Below are positions 1 through 6,834 of a stretch of 9,977 nucleotides of DNA, piece after piece (within the stretch, counting starts at the first letter, position 1; each line of letters opens with the position of its first letter). Both the position numbers and the translations under genes were made by a program. Under the pieces are notes generated by a model. The model saw only the letters and a list, made by a program, of their open reading frames with translations, was not told the origin of the DNA and ran no database searches. The DNA lies in contig CAOPQH010000051.1 of the NCBI GenBank assembly GCA_948505485.1, positions 1 to 9,977 on the forward strand. The letters run 5' to 3'. Origin of the DNA: an uncultured Clostridia bacterium (GTDB lineage Bacteria > Bacillota > Clostridia > TANB77 > CAG-508).

Positions 1-187
1 TTGTCCATCTTTTTTGTCTTCCTTCTTTTGTTCTACCTTTATTTTTCTCATAGAAATTGCTTGTTGATGAACCTGTAATTGTTGATGATAGCCCAGCATC
101 CTCCTTTGATTGAATTAATGCTAAAATTACTAAAGCTGCAGCTACTATAAAATATATTACTATTAATATTCCTTTCAATATTTGCAT
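1..187 (-). CDS. secG: Preprotein translocase subunit SecG (C-terminus outside window)
   Basis: SecG is the small non-essential partner of the SecYEG channel in the cytoplasmic membrane and assists SecA-driven protein export. The 62 visible residues begin MQILKGILIV. Residues 4-25 form one hydrophobic membrane segment, followed by the family's cytosolic loop (QSKEDAGLSSTITGSS, then the basic stretch NKGRTKEGRQKRW). The family is normally about 75-80 residues with two membrane helices, so the missing part should be the second helix. The reading frame stays open to base 1. The ATG lies downstream of a strong GGAGG (complement of 196-200). The gene has its own likely promoter and follows the metallopeptidase gene on the same strand. 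Identity rests on recalled family sequence and is clear. Confidence 0.93.
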   Translation of the reverse strand, partial: MQILKGILIVIYFIVAAALVILALIQSKEDAGLSSTITGSSTSNFYEKNKGRTKEGRQKRWT

Positions 188-234
188 TTATAATTCCTCC
201 TAACGGTTTTTCAATCTAAATTTATTACTTGATT

Positions 235-263
235 ATTGTAGCATACATATTTTAAAAAAGCAA
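235..263 (-). promoter_or_regulatory. Probable sigma-A promoter of secG (extended -10)
   Basis: On the minus strand there is TTGCTT (258-263), a 17-base spacer, then TACAAT (235-240). A TGC directly before the -10 gives an extended -10 (TGnTACAAT). The -10 matches the consensus at 5 of 6 positions and the -35 at only 3 of 6, which the extended -10 could offset. The predicted start near 228 leaves a leader of about 40 bases before the secG start codon. Confidence 0.55.
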
Positions 264-310
264 ATGTTTTTTACCAAATTTTATTTAATTTATTAATTAA
301 ATTGGCTATT

Positions 311-1009
311 TTATCTTATTATACAAATAATAAGTAATATTATTACTTTTATAACTGTTCCTAAAAACAAATTAAAGTTTGTCCATTTTACTCCTATATT
401 ATTAAGTTCATCATATTTGTTAACAACTTGATTCACTTCTTCTTTAGTAAGCACTTCTTGCTCTTCTATGTATTCTTTTGCTAAATATCTTGCTTTTACC
501 ATTGCATCATTTTCTAGATAAGATCTTACAACATAATAAACAAAACTTAGCATTATAAAAATTGATATACAAGTATTTTTATATGGCATTGCTTTACATA
601 TCAGCATTATTAAAGCTGATATAAAATAAAAAAGATATGCATTAGAGTAATAAAAATTGAATAATAAAATTTTTCTATTTTGGATTGAATGTATACATTC
701 ATGAGCAATAGTTTGTATTCTTGTGAAACTATCTTTTACATTAGCTATATGTATCTTGTCAGTTATTGCTATATATAAACTTGTAGAAGAATCTTTATTT
801 TCTTCTACTTCCACTTTTGTATTATTTATCTTTTTTAAAATATCTTTGCAAACTTTAATATTGCTAGGAAGTTTATCTGTTATTTTACTTAAATTTTTAT
901 CTTCTCCTATTGATTTCATTTGTTTAAAATTTTGTAAATTAATATCAAATACAAAAGCCAAAACTATTAATATGATTGCAAAAACTAAAATTAGCCCTAA
1001 AAACCCCAT
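311..1009 (-). CDS. Membrane-anchored zinc metallopeptidase (HECIH), function unknown
   Basis: A 232-residue protein with an N-terminal membrane segment (residues 1-22), a soluble stretch, and the zincin motif HECIH at 103-107 inside IAHECIHSIQ. Two hydrophobic segments follow (about 117-138 and 144-162), and a C-terminal hydrophobic tail (about 213-231). After the second internal helix, LENDAMVKARYLAKEYI resembles the E-x-[DN]-A segment that follows the helices in the YugP-type neutral zinc metallopeptidases. E166 is therefore a plausible third zinc ligand, though this is inference. Overall similarity to YugP is weak and the protein may be a separate family. Its ribosome binding site (AAGGAG) overlaps the stop codon of the YlbF-like gene, only 9 bases upstream, so the pair is probably translationally coupled. 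The substrate is unknown. Confidence 0.75.
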   Translation of the reverse strand: MGFLGLILVFAIILIVLAFVFDINLQNFKQMKSIGEDKNLSKITDKLPSNIKVCKDILKKINNTKVEVEENKDSSTSLYIAITDKIHIANVKDSFTRIQTIAHECIHSIQNRKILLFNFYYSNAYLFYFISALIMLICKAMPYKNTCISIFIMLSFVYYVVRSYLENDAMVKARYLAKEYIEEQEVLTKEEVNQVVNKYDELNNIGVKWTNFNLFLGTVIKVIILLIICIIR

Positions 1010-1018
1010 AATTTCTCC

Positions 1019-1351
1019 TTACATTACATCTCTAACTGCATCTACTATAATTTTATTTACATCTGCTATCATTACATTAAATTTCAATTCTGCATCAAAA
1101 AACTTTTTTACATCTTCATTTTCAATTAGATTAGCATACATTTCTTGCATTTTTTTCATTTTTTCTTCATCACTTTTGCCTGTTTGCATTTCTTCTATTT
1201 GAGTTTCATATCTCATTTTTTCAAAATCTTGTATCTTTTCTTTTAAATCTGGTTTTAAATTTATCGCCTCTTTTGCCACTTTATAATTCATATATTCCTC
1301 TGAAGATTTTAATTCTGATGCTAATTTATTTGCTGTATCATATATATTCAT
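1019..1351 (-). CDS. YlbF/YmcA family protein
   Basis: A 110-residue, wholly helical and charged protein beginning MNIYDTANKLASELKSSEEY. It matches the Com_YlbF pattern: an N-terminal helix ending in S-x-E-Y, then AKEAI-x-x-x-PDLKEKI, a central Met/Glu/Lys-rich coiled-coil-like segment (about 45-75), and a C-terminal amphipathic helix. In Bacillus subtilis, YlbF with YmcA and YaaT forms the Y-complex that modulates RNase Y mRNA processing and thereby competence, biofilm formation and sporulation. Many clostridia carry extra, unstudied paralogues, so the exact role here is unknown. A good ATCTCCT-complement ribosome binding site (AGGAGAT, 1358-1364) sits 6 bases before the ATG. The gene heads the two-gene unit with the HECIH metallopeptidase. 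Confidence 0.82.
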   Translation of the reverse strand: MNIYDTANKLASELKSSEEYMNYKVAKEAINLKPDLKEKIQDFEKMRYETQIEEMQTGKSDEEKMKKMQEMYANLIENEDVKKFFDAELKFNVMIADVNKIIVDAVRDVM

Positions 1352-1397
1352 TTTAACATCTCCTATCTCTTATTTTATAGATTAAAGTTTTATACAG

Positions 1398-1422
1398 GAA
1401 GTCATCATAAAATGATGACTTC
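1398..1422 (-). terminator. Hairpin after the GT4 gene, possible terminator
   Basis: GAAGTCATCAT and ATGATGACTTC form an 11-bp perfect stem around a 3-base loop. It lies between the stop of the glycosyltransferase gene (1453) and the start of the YlbF-like gene (1351). On the minus strand the stem is followed by TGTATAAAACTTT, a poor U-tract, so termination may be weak or only an RNA end may be set here. Placement is right for a terminator of the upstream gene. Confidence 0.45.
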
Positions 1423-1452
1423 TTAAAAATATTATAAATAATTTCAATTTTT

Positions 1453-2742
1453 TTATGCATATGCTTGACGTTTTTTAAAGCTAAGTAAATTTGTAATTTC
1501 TGTTTCTTTTGTCTTTTTAGAAACTTTTCTTGCTTTTTCTTGTTCAATTTGTCTTTTTTGTTTTTCAGCAACTGATTGGCAAATTGCTTTTTGATATGTA
1601 AAGTGTGTGTCTTGAGCTATTTTGTTCCAATTATATTCATTTCTTACTTTAGCTTTAGCTTTTTTTACTATATTTGCACATAGTTGATGATCATATAATA
1701 ATTCTAAAATTGAATCAGCTATTGAATTTGGATTTCCTGCATATGTTTTCATTCCATTTTCTCTATGTGATACTATTTCATTTAATCCACCTATATCTGA
1801 TACTACAACAGGATTTTCTGCAAGCATTGCTTCTAAAGCAACTATTCCAAAAGGTTCATATGTACTTGGAAATACTGATATATCTGCTGATTTATACATT
1901 CTTGCAACATCTTTTCCACTTAGATATCCAGCAAAATACACTTTTTGAGATATTCCTAAAGCTTCAACTTGTGCCTTTAATTCGTCTATCATTGCACCTT
2001 TTCCTGCAATTACCAATTTTGTATCATGATATCCTTGTAATATTTTAGGCATTGCTGATATTAAATGTTGTACTCCTTTTTCGTTTACTAATCTTCCCAT
2101 AAATAATATTATTTTTTCATTATCCATTGCAAATCTTCTTCTAAAATTATAATCTCTTTCTACACTATTAAATAATGTCAAATTAACACCATTTGGCACT
2201 ACATTTATTTTTTCAAAAGGCAATCCAAATAATCTTTGTAATTCGCCTTTCATATAATTACTATTTACTATAATTTCTGAAGATTCATATGTTAACATCC
2301 ATTCTGTATCATTGATATACTTTTGTGTTTCGTTATGTATTCCACTATTTCTTCCTGATTCTGTAGCATGTATTGTTGATACAAGTGGTAAATCATAAGA
2401 ACTTTTTATGACCTTTGCAGCATTTGCAACTAGCCAATCATGTGCATGTATTACATCAAAGGTTCCTTGCTCTGCTATTATTTGATTTACTTTTGTTACC
2501 ATATTAAAGTTTAATTGTAATACCCAATCTATAAAATTATTAGAGTTAATCATATAATTATCAACTCTATATACTTTAACTCCTTTATCATCTTCAAATT
2601 CTGGTACATCACCATCTCTATATGTTACAACTGTAACTTCATGACCATCCTTTATTAATTTATGTGATAAATCATGTACTACTCTTGATATTCCACCCAC
2701 TACTCTTGGCGGATATTCCCATGTCAACATCAATATTTTCAT
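1453..2742 (-). CDS. GT4-family glycosyltransferase, glycogen-synthase-like
   Basis: A retaining GT-B glycosyltransferase of 429 residues that probably extends an alpha-1,4-glucan from a nucleotide-glucose donor in the cytoplasm. The N-terminal lobe starts MKILMLTWEYPPRVVGGISRV, with the glycine loop (GG at 16-17) typical of the GT4/GT5 acceptor lobe, and carries HAHDW at 99-103. The donor lobe has PNGV (183-186), GRLVNEKG (216-223) and EPFGIVALE, whose E296 and E304 give the E-x7-E motif of retaining enzymes. Residues 391-426 form an unusual Lys/Arg/Glu-rich tail (KQKRQ, KARKVSKKTK). AAGGGAG (2750-2756) sits 7 bases before the ATG. The gene is divergent from the DUF4912 and GH57 genes. A GT4 plus GH57 branching enzyme pair also occurs in mycobacteria (Rv3032/Rv3031), which supports alpha-glucan synthesis. 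The donor sugar is not shown by the sequence. Confidence 0.88.
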   Translation of the reverse strand: MKILMLTWEYPPRVVGGISRVVHDLSHKLIKDGHEVTVVTYRDGDVPEFEDDKGVKVYRVDNYMINSNNFIDWVLQLNFNMVTKVNQIIAEQGTFDVIHAHDWLVANAAKVIKSSYDLPLVSTIHATESGRNSGIHNETQKYINDTEWMLTYESSEIIVNSNYMKGELQRLFGLPFEKINVVPNGVNLTLFNSVERDYNFRRRFAMDNEKIILFMGRLVNEKGVQHLISAMPKILQGYHDTKLVIAGKGAMIDELKAQVEALGISQKVYFAGYLSGKDVARMYKSADISVFPSTYEPFGIVALEAMLAENPVVVSDIGGLNEIVSHRENGMKTYAGNPNSIADSILELLYDHQLCANIVKKAKAKVRNEYNWNKIAQDTHFTYQKAICQSVAEKQKRQIEQEKARKVSKKTKETEITNLLSFKKRQAYA

Positions 2743-2949
2743 TTGACGTCTCCCTTCAAATTTTGATTTTCTTTTGTTTCCTATTTATATATTTTATACA
2801 AACTTTATTCCAAAGTAAATAGTTTTTTGTAATTTTTTTATTTTTTTTGTAATTTATTGTTTTTTTAGTTTTTTTATTGTTTTCTATTGAATTTATTTGT
2901 TTTTTAGTATAGTATATATAAGGAATAATTTTACTTAGGAGGAAATAGA
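2743..2949. promoter_or_regulatory. Divergent promoter region between GT4 and DUF4912 genes
   Basis: A 207-base, extremely T-rich spacer (on the plus strand) between divergent start codons. For the rightward gene, TTGAAT (2887-2892) precedes a TAGTATAGTATATATAA tract (2905-2921) that can supply a -10. The ribosome binding site AGGAGG is at 2937-2942. For the leftward gene, TTGGAA followed by TATATAAAT on the minus strand (about 2781-2811) is a weaker candidate. The long poly-T tract (about 2822-2880) could act as an UP-like or rigid A-tract element for both. Exact promoters are uncertain. Confidence 0.4.
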
Positions 2950-3912
2950 ATGCCAAGAAAAACAAAAGATATAAAAGAAAGTAAAGAAGAAACAATTAAG
3001 AAGAAACCTGTAGCCAAGTCAACTAAAAAAGCTTCTGTTTCTTCTAAAAAAAGCAATGAAACAAATAAAAATATTATAAATAAAGATAAACAAACATCTA
3101 AAGTAGCTAAAAAAGTCACTACTAAGAGTACTACTGCTAAAAAATCTTCTACTAAAAAAGTAGCTACTAAGGCTACTTCAAAAGCTACTGCTAAGAAACC
3201 TAGTACTAAATCCACTACAAAAACTACTACTAAAAAGTCAACTACTAAAGCTACTGCTAAGAAGCCTACTACTAAATCCACTTCAAAAAAAGCAGATATT
3301 AAACCTGTAATTGTTGAATATTATGATTTGCCTTATAGATATAATCAAACAGTTGTTAAGCTTTTAGCGCAAACACCTGATAGTTTATTTATTTATTGGG
3401 ATATTTCTGATGAAGATAGAGAAAATTATAAAAAAACATATGGTAATGACTTTTTTGAAAAAACTAAACCTGTGTTAATAATACATAACGAAACTTTAAA
3501 ATATTCCTTTGAAGTAGATATAAACGATTTTGCTAACAGTTGGTATGTACAAGTAAATGACAGTAAGTGTAATTATAAAATAGAACTTGGAAGAAGACCT
3601 ATTGTTTTTAATGAAGAAATAAATAAAAAAATTAATAATAATTATATTAATATTTCTTCATCTAACAATATTGAATCACCAAATGATAAAATATTATTTA
3701 ATATAAATACAGAAGAAATTAAATTTAAAAATGTAAAAACACAAGAAATCAAATCAAAATCAATATCTAAAATTTTATTTATGCCATTATTACAACAAAT
3801 GAATAATATTTATGATTTATATAAAAATTTATACCAAGAAGAAGATTTAGGAAATGTATTTAATCCATCTTCTGGAAACCCTTCTTCAAATAATTTTACA
3901 AATAAAGTTTAA
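2950..3912 (+). CDS. DUF4912 protein with lysine-rich histone-H1-like N-terminal tail
   Basis: A 320-residue protein in three parts. Residues 1-117 are almost only K, T, S, A and P, with repeated AKK, TTKK and ATAKKP units, like the tails of histone H1 or bacterial HU/HctB-type proteins. Residues 122-222 are a DUF4912 domain: YYDLPYRYNQTVVKLLAQTPDSLFIYWDIS reads as the family's [YD]LP-x-x-Y, LL-x-x-x-P, [FY]-x-YW[DE]I signature, followed by SWYVQV and a YKIELGRRP strand. Residues 223-320 are Asn-rich and poorly conserved. DUF4912 proteins commonly neighbour GH57 branching enzymes and GT4 synthases in clostridia and thermophiles (recalled), so a role in alpha-glucan synthesis or granule organisation is inferred; no activity is known. 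The start follows a perfect AGGAGG (2937-2942). No terminator is seen before the GH57 gene, so the two are likely co-transcribed through repeat copy A. Confidence 0.85.
   Translation: MPRKTKDIKESKEETIKKKPVAKSTKKASVSSKKSNETNKNIINKDKQTSKVAKKVTTKSTTAKKSSTKKVATKATSKATAKKPSTKSTTKTTTKKSTTKATAKKPTTKSTSKKADIKPVIVEYYDLPYRYNQTVVKLLAQTPDSLFIYWDISDEDRENYKKTYGNDFFEKTKPVLIIHNETLKYSFEVDINDFANSWYVQVNDSKCNYKIELGRRPIVFNEEINKKINNNYINISSSNNIESPNDKILFNINTEEIKFKNVKTQEIKSKSISKILFMPLLQQMNNIYDLYKNLYQEEDLGNVFNPSSGNPSSNNFTNKV
3181..3288 (+). repeat. 66-base-period direct repeat inside the lysine-rich tail
   Basis: The 42 bases at 3181-3222 recur at 3247-3288 with 3 differences. They encode KATAKKPSTKSTTK (residues 78-91) and KATAKKPTTKSTSK (100-113). 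This shows recent expansion of the tail by internal duplication or slippage, and tail length may vary between strains. Confidence 0.85.
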
Positions 3913-3934
3913 TATTTAATTTTAAAAAAATCGC

Positions 3935-4053
3935 ATTTTATAATTGTATAGTAGTCATGTGTGTCAATAACGAAAATGTCCTATCACCAGGTAGCTTGGC
4001 GACTATATAATTATAAAATTCCCTATTAACAGATAGCTTGGCGATTATAAAAT
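3935..4053 (+). repeat. Imperfect-palindrome element, copy A (one left arm, two right arms)
   Basis: The left arm is at 3944-3972 (TTGTATAGTAGTCATG, then TGTCAATAACG). Right arms are at 3979-4018 (CTATCACCAGGTAGCTTGGC) and 4021-4053 (CTATTAACAGATAGCTTGGC), 42 bases apart. The outer flanks pair: ATTTTATAATTG (3935-3946) with CGATTATAAAAT (4042-4053), 12 bp with one wobble. TTTTATAATTGTATAGT (3936-3952) can instead pair with 4002-4018. The left arm's 9-mer fits the distal right arm better (7 of 9), leaving the proximal right arm without a partner. The element fills the gap between the DUF4912 and GH57 genes and ends just before the GH57 ribosome binding site (4056-4062). Confidence 0.75.
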
Positions 4054-4069
4054 ATAAAGGAGTTTTATA

Positions 4070-5656
4070 ATGCAAGAGAAAAAAGGATATGTAAGTTTTG
4101 TATTACATGCACATCTTCCATTTATACATCATCCAGAAAGTGATGATTATTTGGAAGAATCATGGCTTTTTGAAGCTATTTCCGAAACATATATACCATT
4201 ACTTACAAATTTTCAAAAACTAGTAGAAGAAAATGTTAATTTTAAAATAACAATGTCTATGACCCCACCTCTACTTTCAATGTTAGATAATAAATTACTA
4301 CAAAGAAAATATATAAAATATTTAAAAAAACTTATTGAGCTTTCAAAAAAAGAAGTAAAAAGAACAGCTTATGATTCTAAATTAAATGAGTTATCAAAAT
4401 ATTACCTTGATAGATATTCAAATGATTTACATATTTTTAAAAATGTATTTAATTGTAATTTAATTGAAGCCTTTAAGCATTTTCAAGATTTAGGAGTTTT
4501 AGAAATAATTACTTGTGGTGCCACACATGGATACTTTCCTATTTTATATGTTAATGAAAAAACTGTTAAAGCACAAATAGCAGTTGGCGTTCAAACTTAT
4601 GAAAAATATTTTGGAAAGAAACCTAGAGGAATTTGGTTACCTGAATGCGGGTATGTTCCTGAAGCCGATAAATATTTAAAAGAATTTGGTATAGATTATA
4701 TAATTACAGAATCTCATGGTATTTTATATGCAGACCCTACTCCTATTTATGGAACTTTTGCTCCTATAGTTTCTCCTGAAGGTGTTATCGCTTTTGGGCG
4801 TGATATAGAATCTTCAAGACAAGTATGGAGTTCAATAAATGGATATCCTGGAGATTATAATTATAGAGAATTTTATCGTGATATAGGCTATGAAGCTGAT
4901 TATGACTATATAAAACCTTATATAGCACACAATGGTGTCCGTGTTCATACTGGTATTAAATATTACAGAATTACTGGAGATACTAATAATAAAGATTATT
5001 ACAATATCCAATGGGCAAAAGATTCAGTAGAAAAACAAGCTGGACATTTCTTAGATTCACGAACTAATCAAATAAATCAAATATCACAATATATTAATAC
5101 TCCTCCTATTATCTTATGTCCTTATGATGCAGAACTTTATGGACATTGGTGGTATGAAGGACCTTATTGGTTATATATTTTATTTAAAAAAATACACTAT
5201 GATGATTGTAATTTTGAATTAATTACACCTTCTGAATATATAGATAAATATCCAAATATGCAAATATCTTCTCCTTGCAGATCAAGTTGGGGTGCAAATG
5301 GTTATAGTGAAGTTTGGCTTAATCATTCAAATGATTATGTTCATAGACATCTTCATGTTGCTGGAGATAGAATGTGTGAATTAGCAAATCTTTATCCTAA
5401 TGCTAAAGGATTGAAAAAGAAAGCTTTAAATCAATGTGCTAGAGAGTTATTGTTAGCCCAAAGTAGTGATTGGTTATTTATTATAACTAATGGAACAATG
5501 GTTGATTATGCTAAAAAAAGAATTAAAGATCATATAGGTAGATTTACAAAATTATATTATGATATAAAAGAAAATAATATTGATGAAAACTTTTTAAAAG
5601 ATATATCAAAAAAAGACTGTATTTTTCCAGATATAGATTATATGATTTATAAATAA
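4070..5656 (+). CDS. GH57 1,4-alpha-glucan branching enzyme
   Basis: Cleaves an alpha-1,4 link in a linear glucan and re-forms it as an alpha-1,6 branch, in the cytoplasm. It has 528 residues, the usual size for the DUF1957-type GH57 branching enzymes. All GH57 conserved regions are visible: HAHLP (13-17), THGYFP (152-157), WLPECGY (189-195) with E192 the expected nucleophile, PYDAELYGHWW (351-361) with D353 the expected general acid, and the C-terminal helical-domain signature AQSSDW (463-468) followed by YAKKRIKDH. The spacing of Glu and Asp matches the characterised Thermus and Thermococcus enzymes (E184/D353 and E183/D354, recalled). The ATG follows AAAGGAG (4056-4062) by 7 bases. It works with the GT4 synthase and is probably co-transcribed with the DUF4912 gene. 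No GH13-type GlgB is seen in the window. Confidence 0.93.
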   Translation: MQEKKGYVSFVLHAHLPFIHHPESDDYLEESWLFEAISETYIPLLTNFQKLVEENVNFKITMSMTPPLLSMLDNKLLQRKYIKYLKKLIELSKKEVKRTAYDSKLNELSKYYLDRYSNDLHIFKNVFNCNLIEAFKHFQDLGVLEIITCGATHGYFPILYVNEKTVKAQIAVGVQTYEKYFGKKPRGIWLPECGYVPEADKYLKEFGIDYIITESHGILYADPTPIYGTFAPIVSPEGVIAFGRDIESSRQVWSSINGYPGDYNYREFYRDIGYEADYDYIKPYIAHNGVRVHTGIKYYRITGDTNNKDYYNIQWAKDSVEKQAGHFLDSRTNQINQISQYINTPPIILCPYDAELYGHWWYEGPYWLYILFKKIHYDDCNFELITPSEYIDKYPNMQISSPCRSSWGANGYSEVWLNHSNDYVHRHLHVAGDRMCELANLYPNAKGLKKKALNQCARELLLAQSSDWLFIITNGTMVDYAKKRIKDHIGRFTKLYYDIKENNIDENFLKDISKKDCIFPDIDYMIYK

Positions 5657-5660
5657 CCAT

Positions 5661-5700
5661 AATAAAATGAAAGTTGCAAATAGCAACTTTCATTTTATTT
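5661..5700 (+). terminator. Intrinsic terminator of the DUF4912-GH57 unit
   Basis: AATAAAATGAAAGTTGC (5661-5677) and GCAACTTTCATTTTATT (5683-5699) form a perfect 17-bp stem with a 5-base loop, starting 4 bases after the GH57 stop codon. The T-rich 3' arm (CATTTTATTT) serves as the U-tract. Confidence 0.9.
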
Positions 5701-5769
5701 GCATATTATATTGTATAACTTTTAACAATTTGTAGATAATATAGTTAACTAGAAAGGAGTATTTATTAC

Positions 5770-6627
5770 ATGAAATCAATATGTATAAAAACTAATAATA
5801 CTCACATGATAAATTATATTGAAGATTCAATAAATAATATTGATCTTGATGATATATTTTTTTCATGTAATGAATTTAAACTATATAAAAATATTATTAT
5901 TCACTATAAAGGAAAAAACATAAACTTATTCTATAAAAAAATTTCTTCTATACTATCATCTTTAGTTATAGATTTATTAGAACATAATATTGTAAAAAAA
6001 ATAATAAAATACAACTATTTTTACTTTGACAATTTAGAAACTATAAAAATATCAAATATCTATGAAGAAAACTTTAATAATTATTCTATAGATTCTAATA
6101 AATTTTCTTTATTATATAATAATTTTTATGATTATATATCATGCCATAAAACCATTTTAATTGATGGCTTTACTACATTTAGAATAAAAAATTACTTAGA
6201 ATATTTAAACAATCTTGTTAATGACTCTGTTAACACATTTATTGTTGAACGTGAATATTCAGAATTTATTTCTTTGCTTCAGATGTATATTTCTACACAG
6301 GAATCTAATTGTAATATAGTTCATCTAATATATTCTGAAAATAATTCTATATTATTAGACGAAAATAAAAAAATAATAGATATAGATAAAACATTATTTA
6401 ATGCAAAATATCTATCTGACATAACCTTTTCTTCACATGATTATGCATTAAACACTTTATTATCTTTATTACCTAAAAAAATATTTATTCACCTAATTGA
6501 TACAACTTTAGATGAATTTATAAACACATTACAGCTAATATTCGAAGACAGAATTACATTTTGTACAGACTGCAACATTTGCAAATTATATACATTAAAT
6601 AACGGAATAAATAATTTTTCTAATTAA
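5770..6627 (+). CDS. ytxC: Sporulation protein YtxC family
   Basis: A 285-residue protein. The segment DGFTTFRIKNYLEYLNNLV, continuing through VEREYSEFISLLQMYI and ESNCNIVHLIY (residues 132-188), is the hallmark of the YtxC family (the usual form is DGFxxFRLxxYxExLxxxVDxAVxxFLVEKEYxEFIxLL). The rest is poorly conserved and rich in Asn, Ile and Tyr. The C-terminus carries CTDCNIC (C265, C268, C271), a cysteine cluster that often closes YtxC proteins and could bind metal. Function is unknown beyond association with endospore formation. AAAGGAG (5753-5759) lies a rather long 10 bases before the ATG. The gene is isolated by the terminator at 5661-5700 and is convergent with gpr. A weak sigma-A-like TTGTAT (5711) with GATAAT (5735) lies upstream; I see no clear sporulation-sigma promoter. 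Confidence 0.85.
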   Translation: MKSICIKTNNTHMINYIEDSINNIDLDDIFFSCNEFKLYKNIIIHYKGKNINLFYKKISSILSSLVIDLLEHNIVKKIIKYNYFYFDNLETIKISNIYEENFNNYSIDSNKFSLLYNNFYDYISCHKTILIDGFTTFRIKNYLEYLNNLVNDSVNTFIVEREYSEFISLLQMYISTQESNCNIVHLIYSENNSILLDENKKIIDIDKTLFNAKYLSDITFSSHDYALNTLLSLLPKKIFIHLIDTTLDEFINTLQLIFEDRITFCTDCNICKLYTLNNGINNFSN

Positions 6628-6645
6628 AATATATAAAGATTAATA

Positions 6646-6820
6646 TTGTAGAGAAGTCATGCGTGTCAATAGCGTTTTTCTTTTGAGCCTGCGAAAAAGA
6701 AAACACCCTATTGACAGGTAGCTTGACGGTAATAAAACAGCAAATTCGTTGGAGCTCGGGCGATTACTAATCGCCCCTACACTTACAGGGCAAGCCTTTG
6801 TAGCTTGGCGGTTATAAATA
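6646..6820 (+). repeat. Imperfect-palindrome element, copy B, with orphan right arm
   Basis: The left arm at 6646-6674 (TTGTAGAGAAGTCATGCG, then TGTCAATAG at 6664-6672) pairs perfectly over 9 bp with CTATTGACA (6708-6716). Within it, TTTTCTTTT (6676-6684) and AAAAGAAAA (6695-6703) enclose the loop GAGCCTGCGA. GTCA of the left arm and TGAC of the right arm (GTAGCTTGACGG, 6718-6729) give a second helix. A further right arm (GTAGCTTGGCGGTTATAA, 6800-6817) has no left partner and is separated from the first by an unrelated palindrome. The element fills the gap between convergent ytxC and gpr, where it could also end transcription, though no U-tract follows it. Confidence 0.8.
6758..6776. repeat. 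REP-like GC palindrome GGGCGATTA-C-TAATCGCCC
   Basis: A 9-bp perfect stem with a single central base, flanked by CTC on the left and CTAC on the right. It is GC-rich in a very AT-rich region. Read on the other strand it is GTAGGGGCGATTAGTAATCGCCC, the general form of a short palindrome I recall as widely dispersed in gut Firmicutes. It lies inside copy B, between its two right arms. Confidence 0.7.
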
Positions 6821-6834
6821 AAACAACATAAGAT

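Noticed and set aside
723..1202. Plus-strand 159-codon frame over the metallopeptidase and YlbF genes
   Set aside because: It is antisense to two well-supported genes, has no ribosome binding site, and its composition is that of reversed AT-rich codons.
1353..1571. Minus-strand 72-codon lysine-rich frame overlapping the GT4 3' end
   Set aside because: It is an out-of-frame reading of the GT4 basic tail and the following hairpin, with no separate evidence.
2931..3281. Minus-strand frame rich in Val, Leu, Ala and Phe opposite the DUF4912 gene
   Set aside because: It is the antisense of the lysine/threonine-rich tail. The hydrophobic repeats simply mirror AAA and ACT codons.
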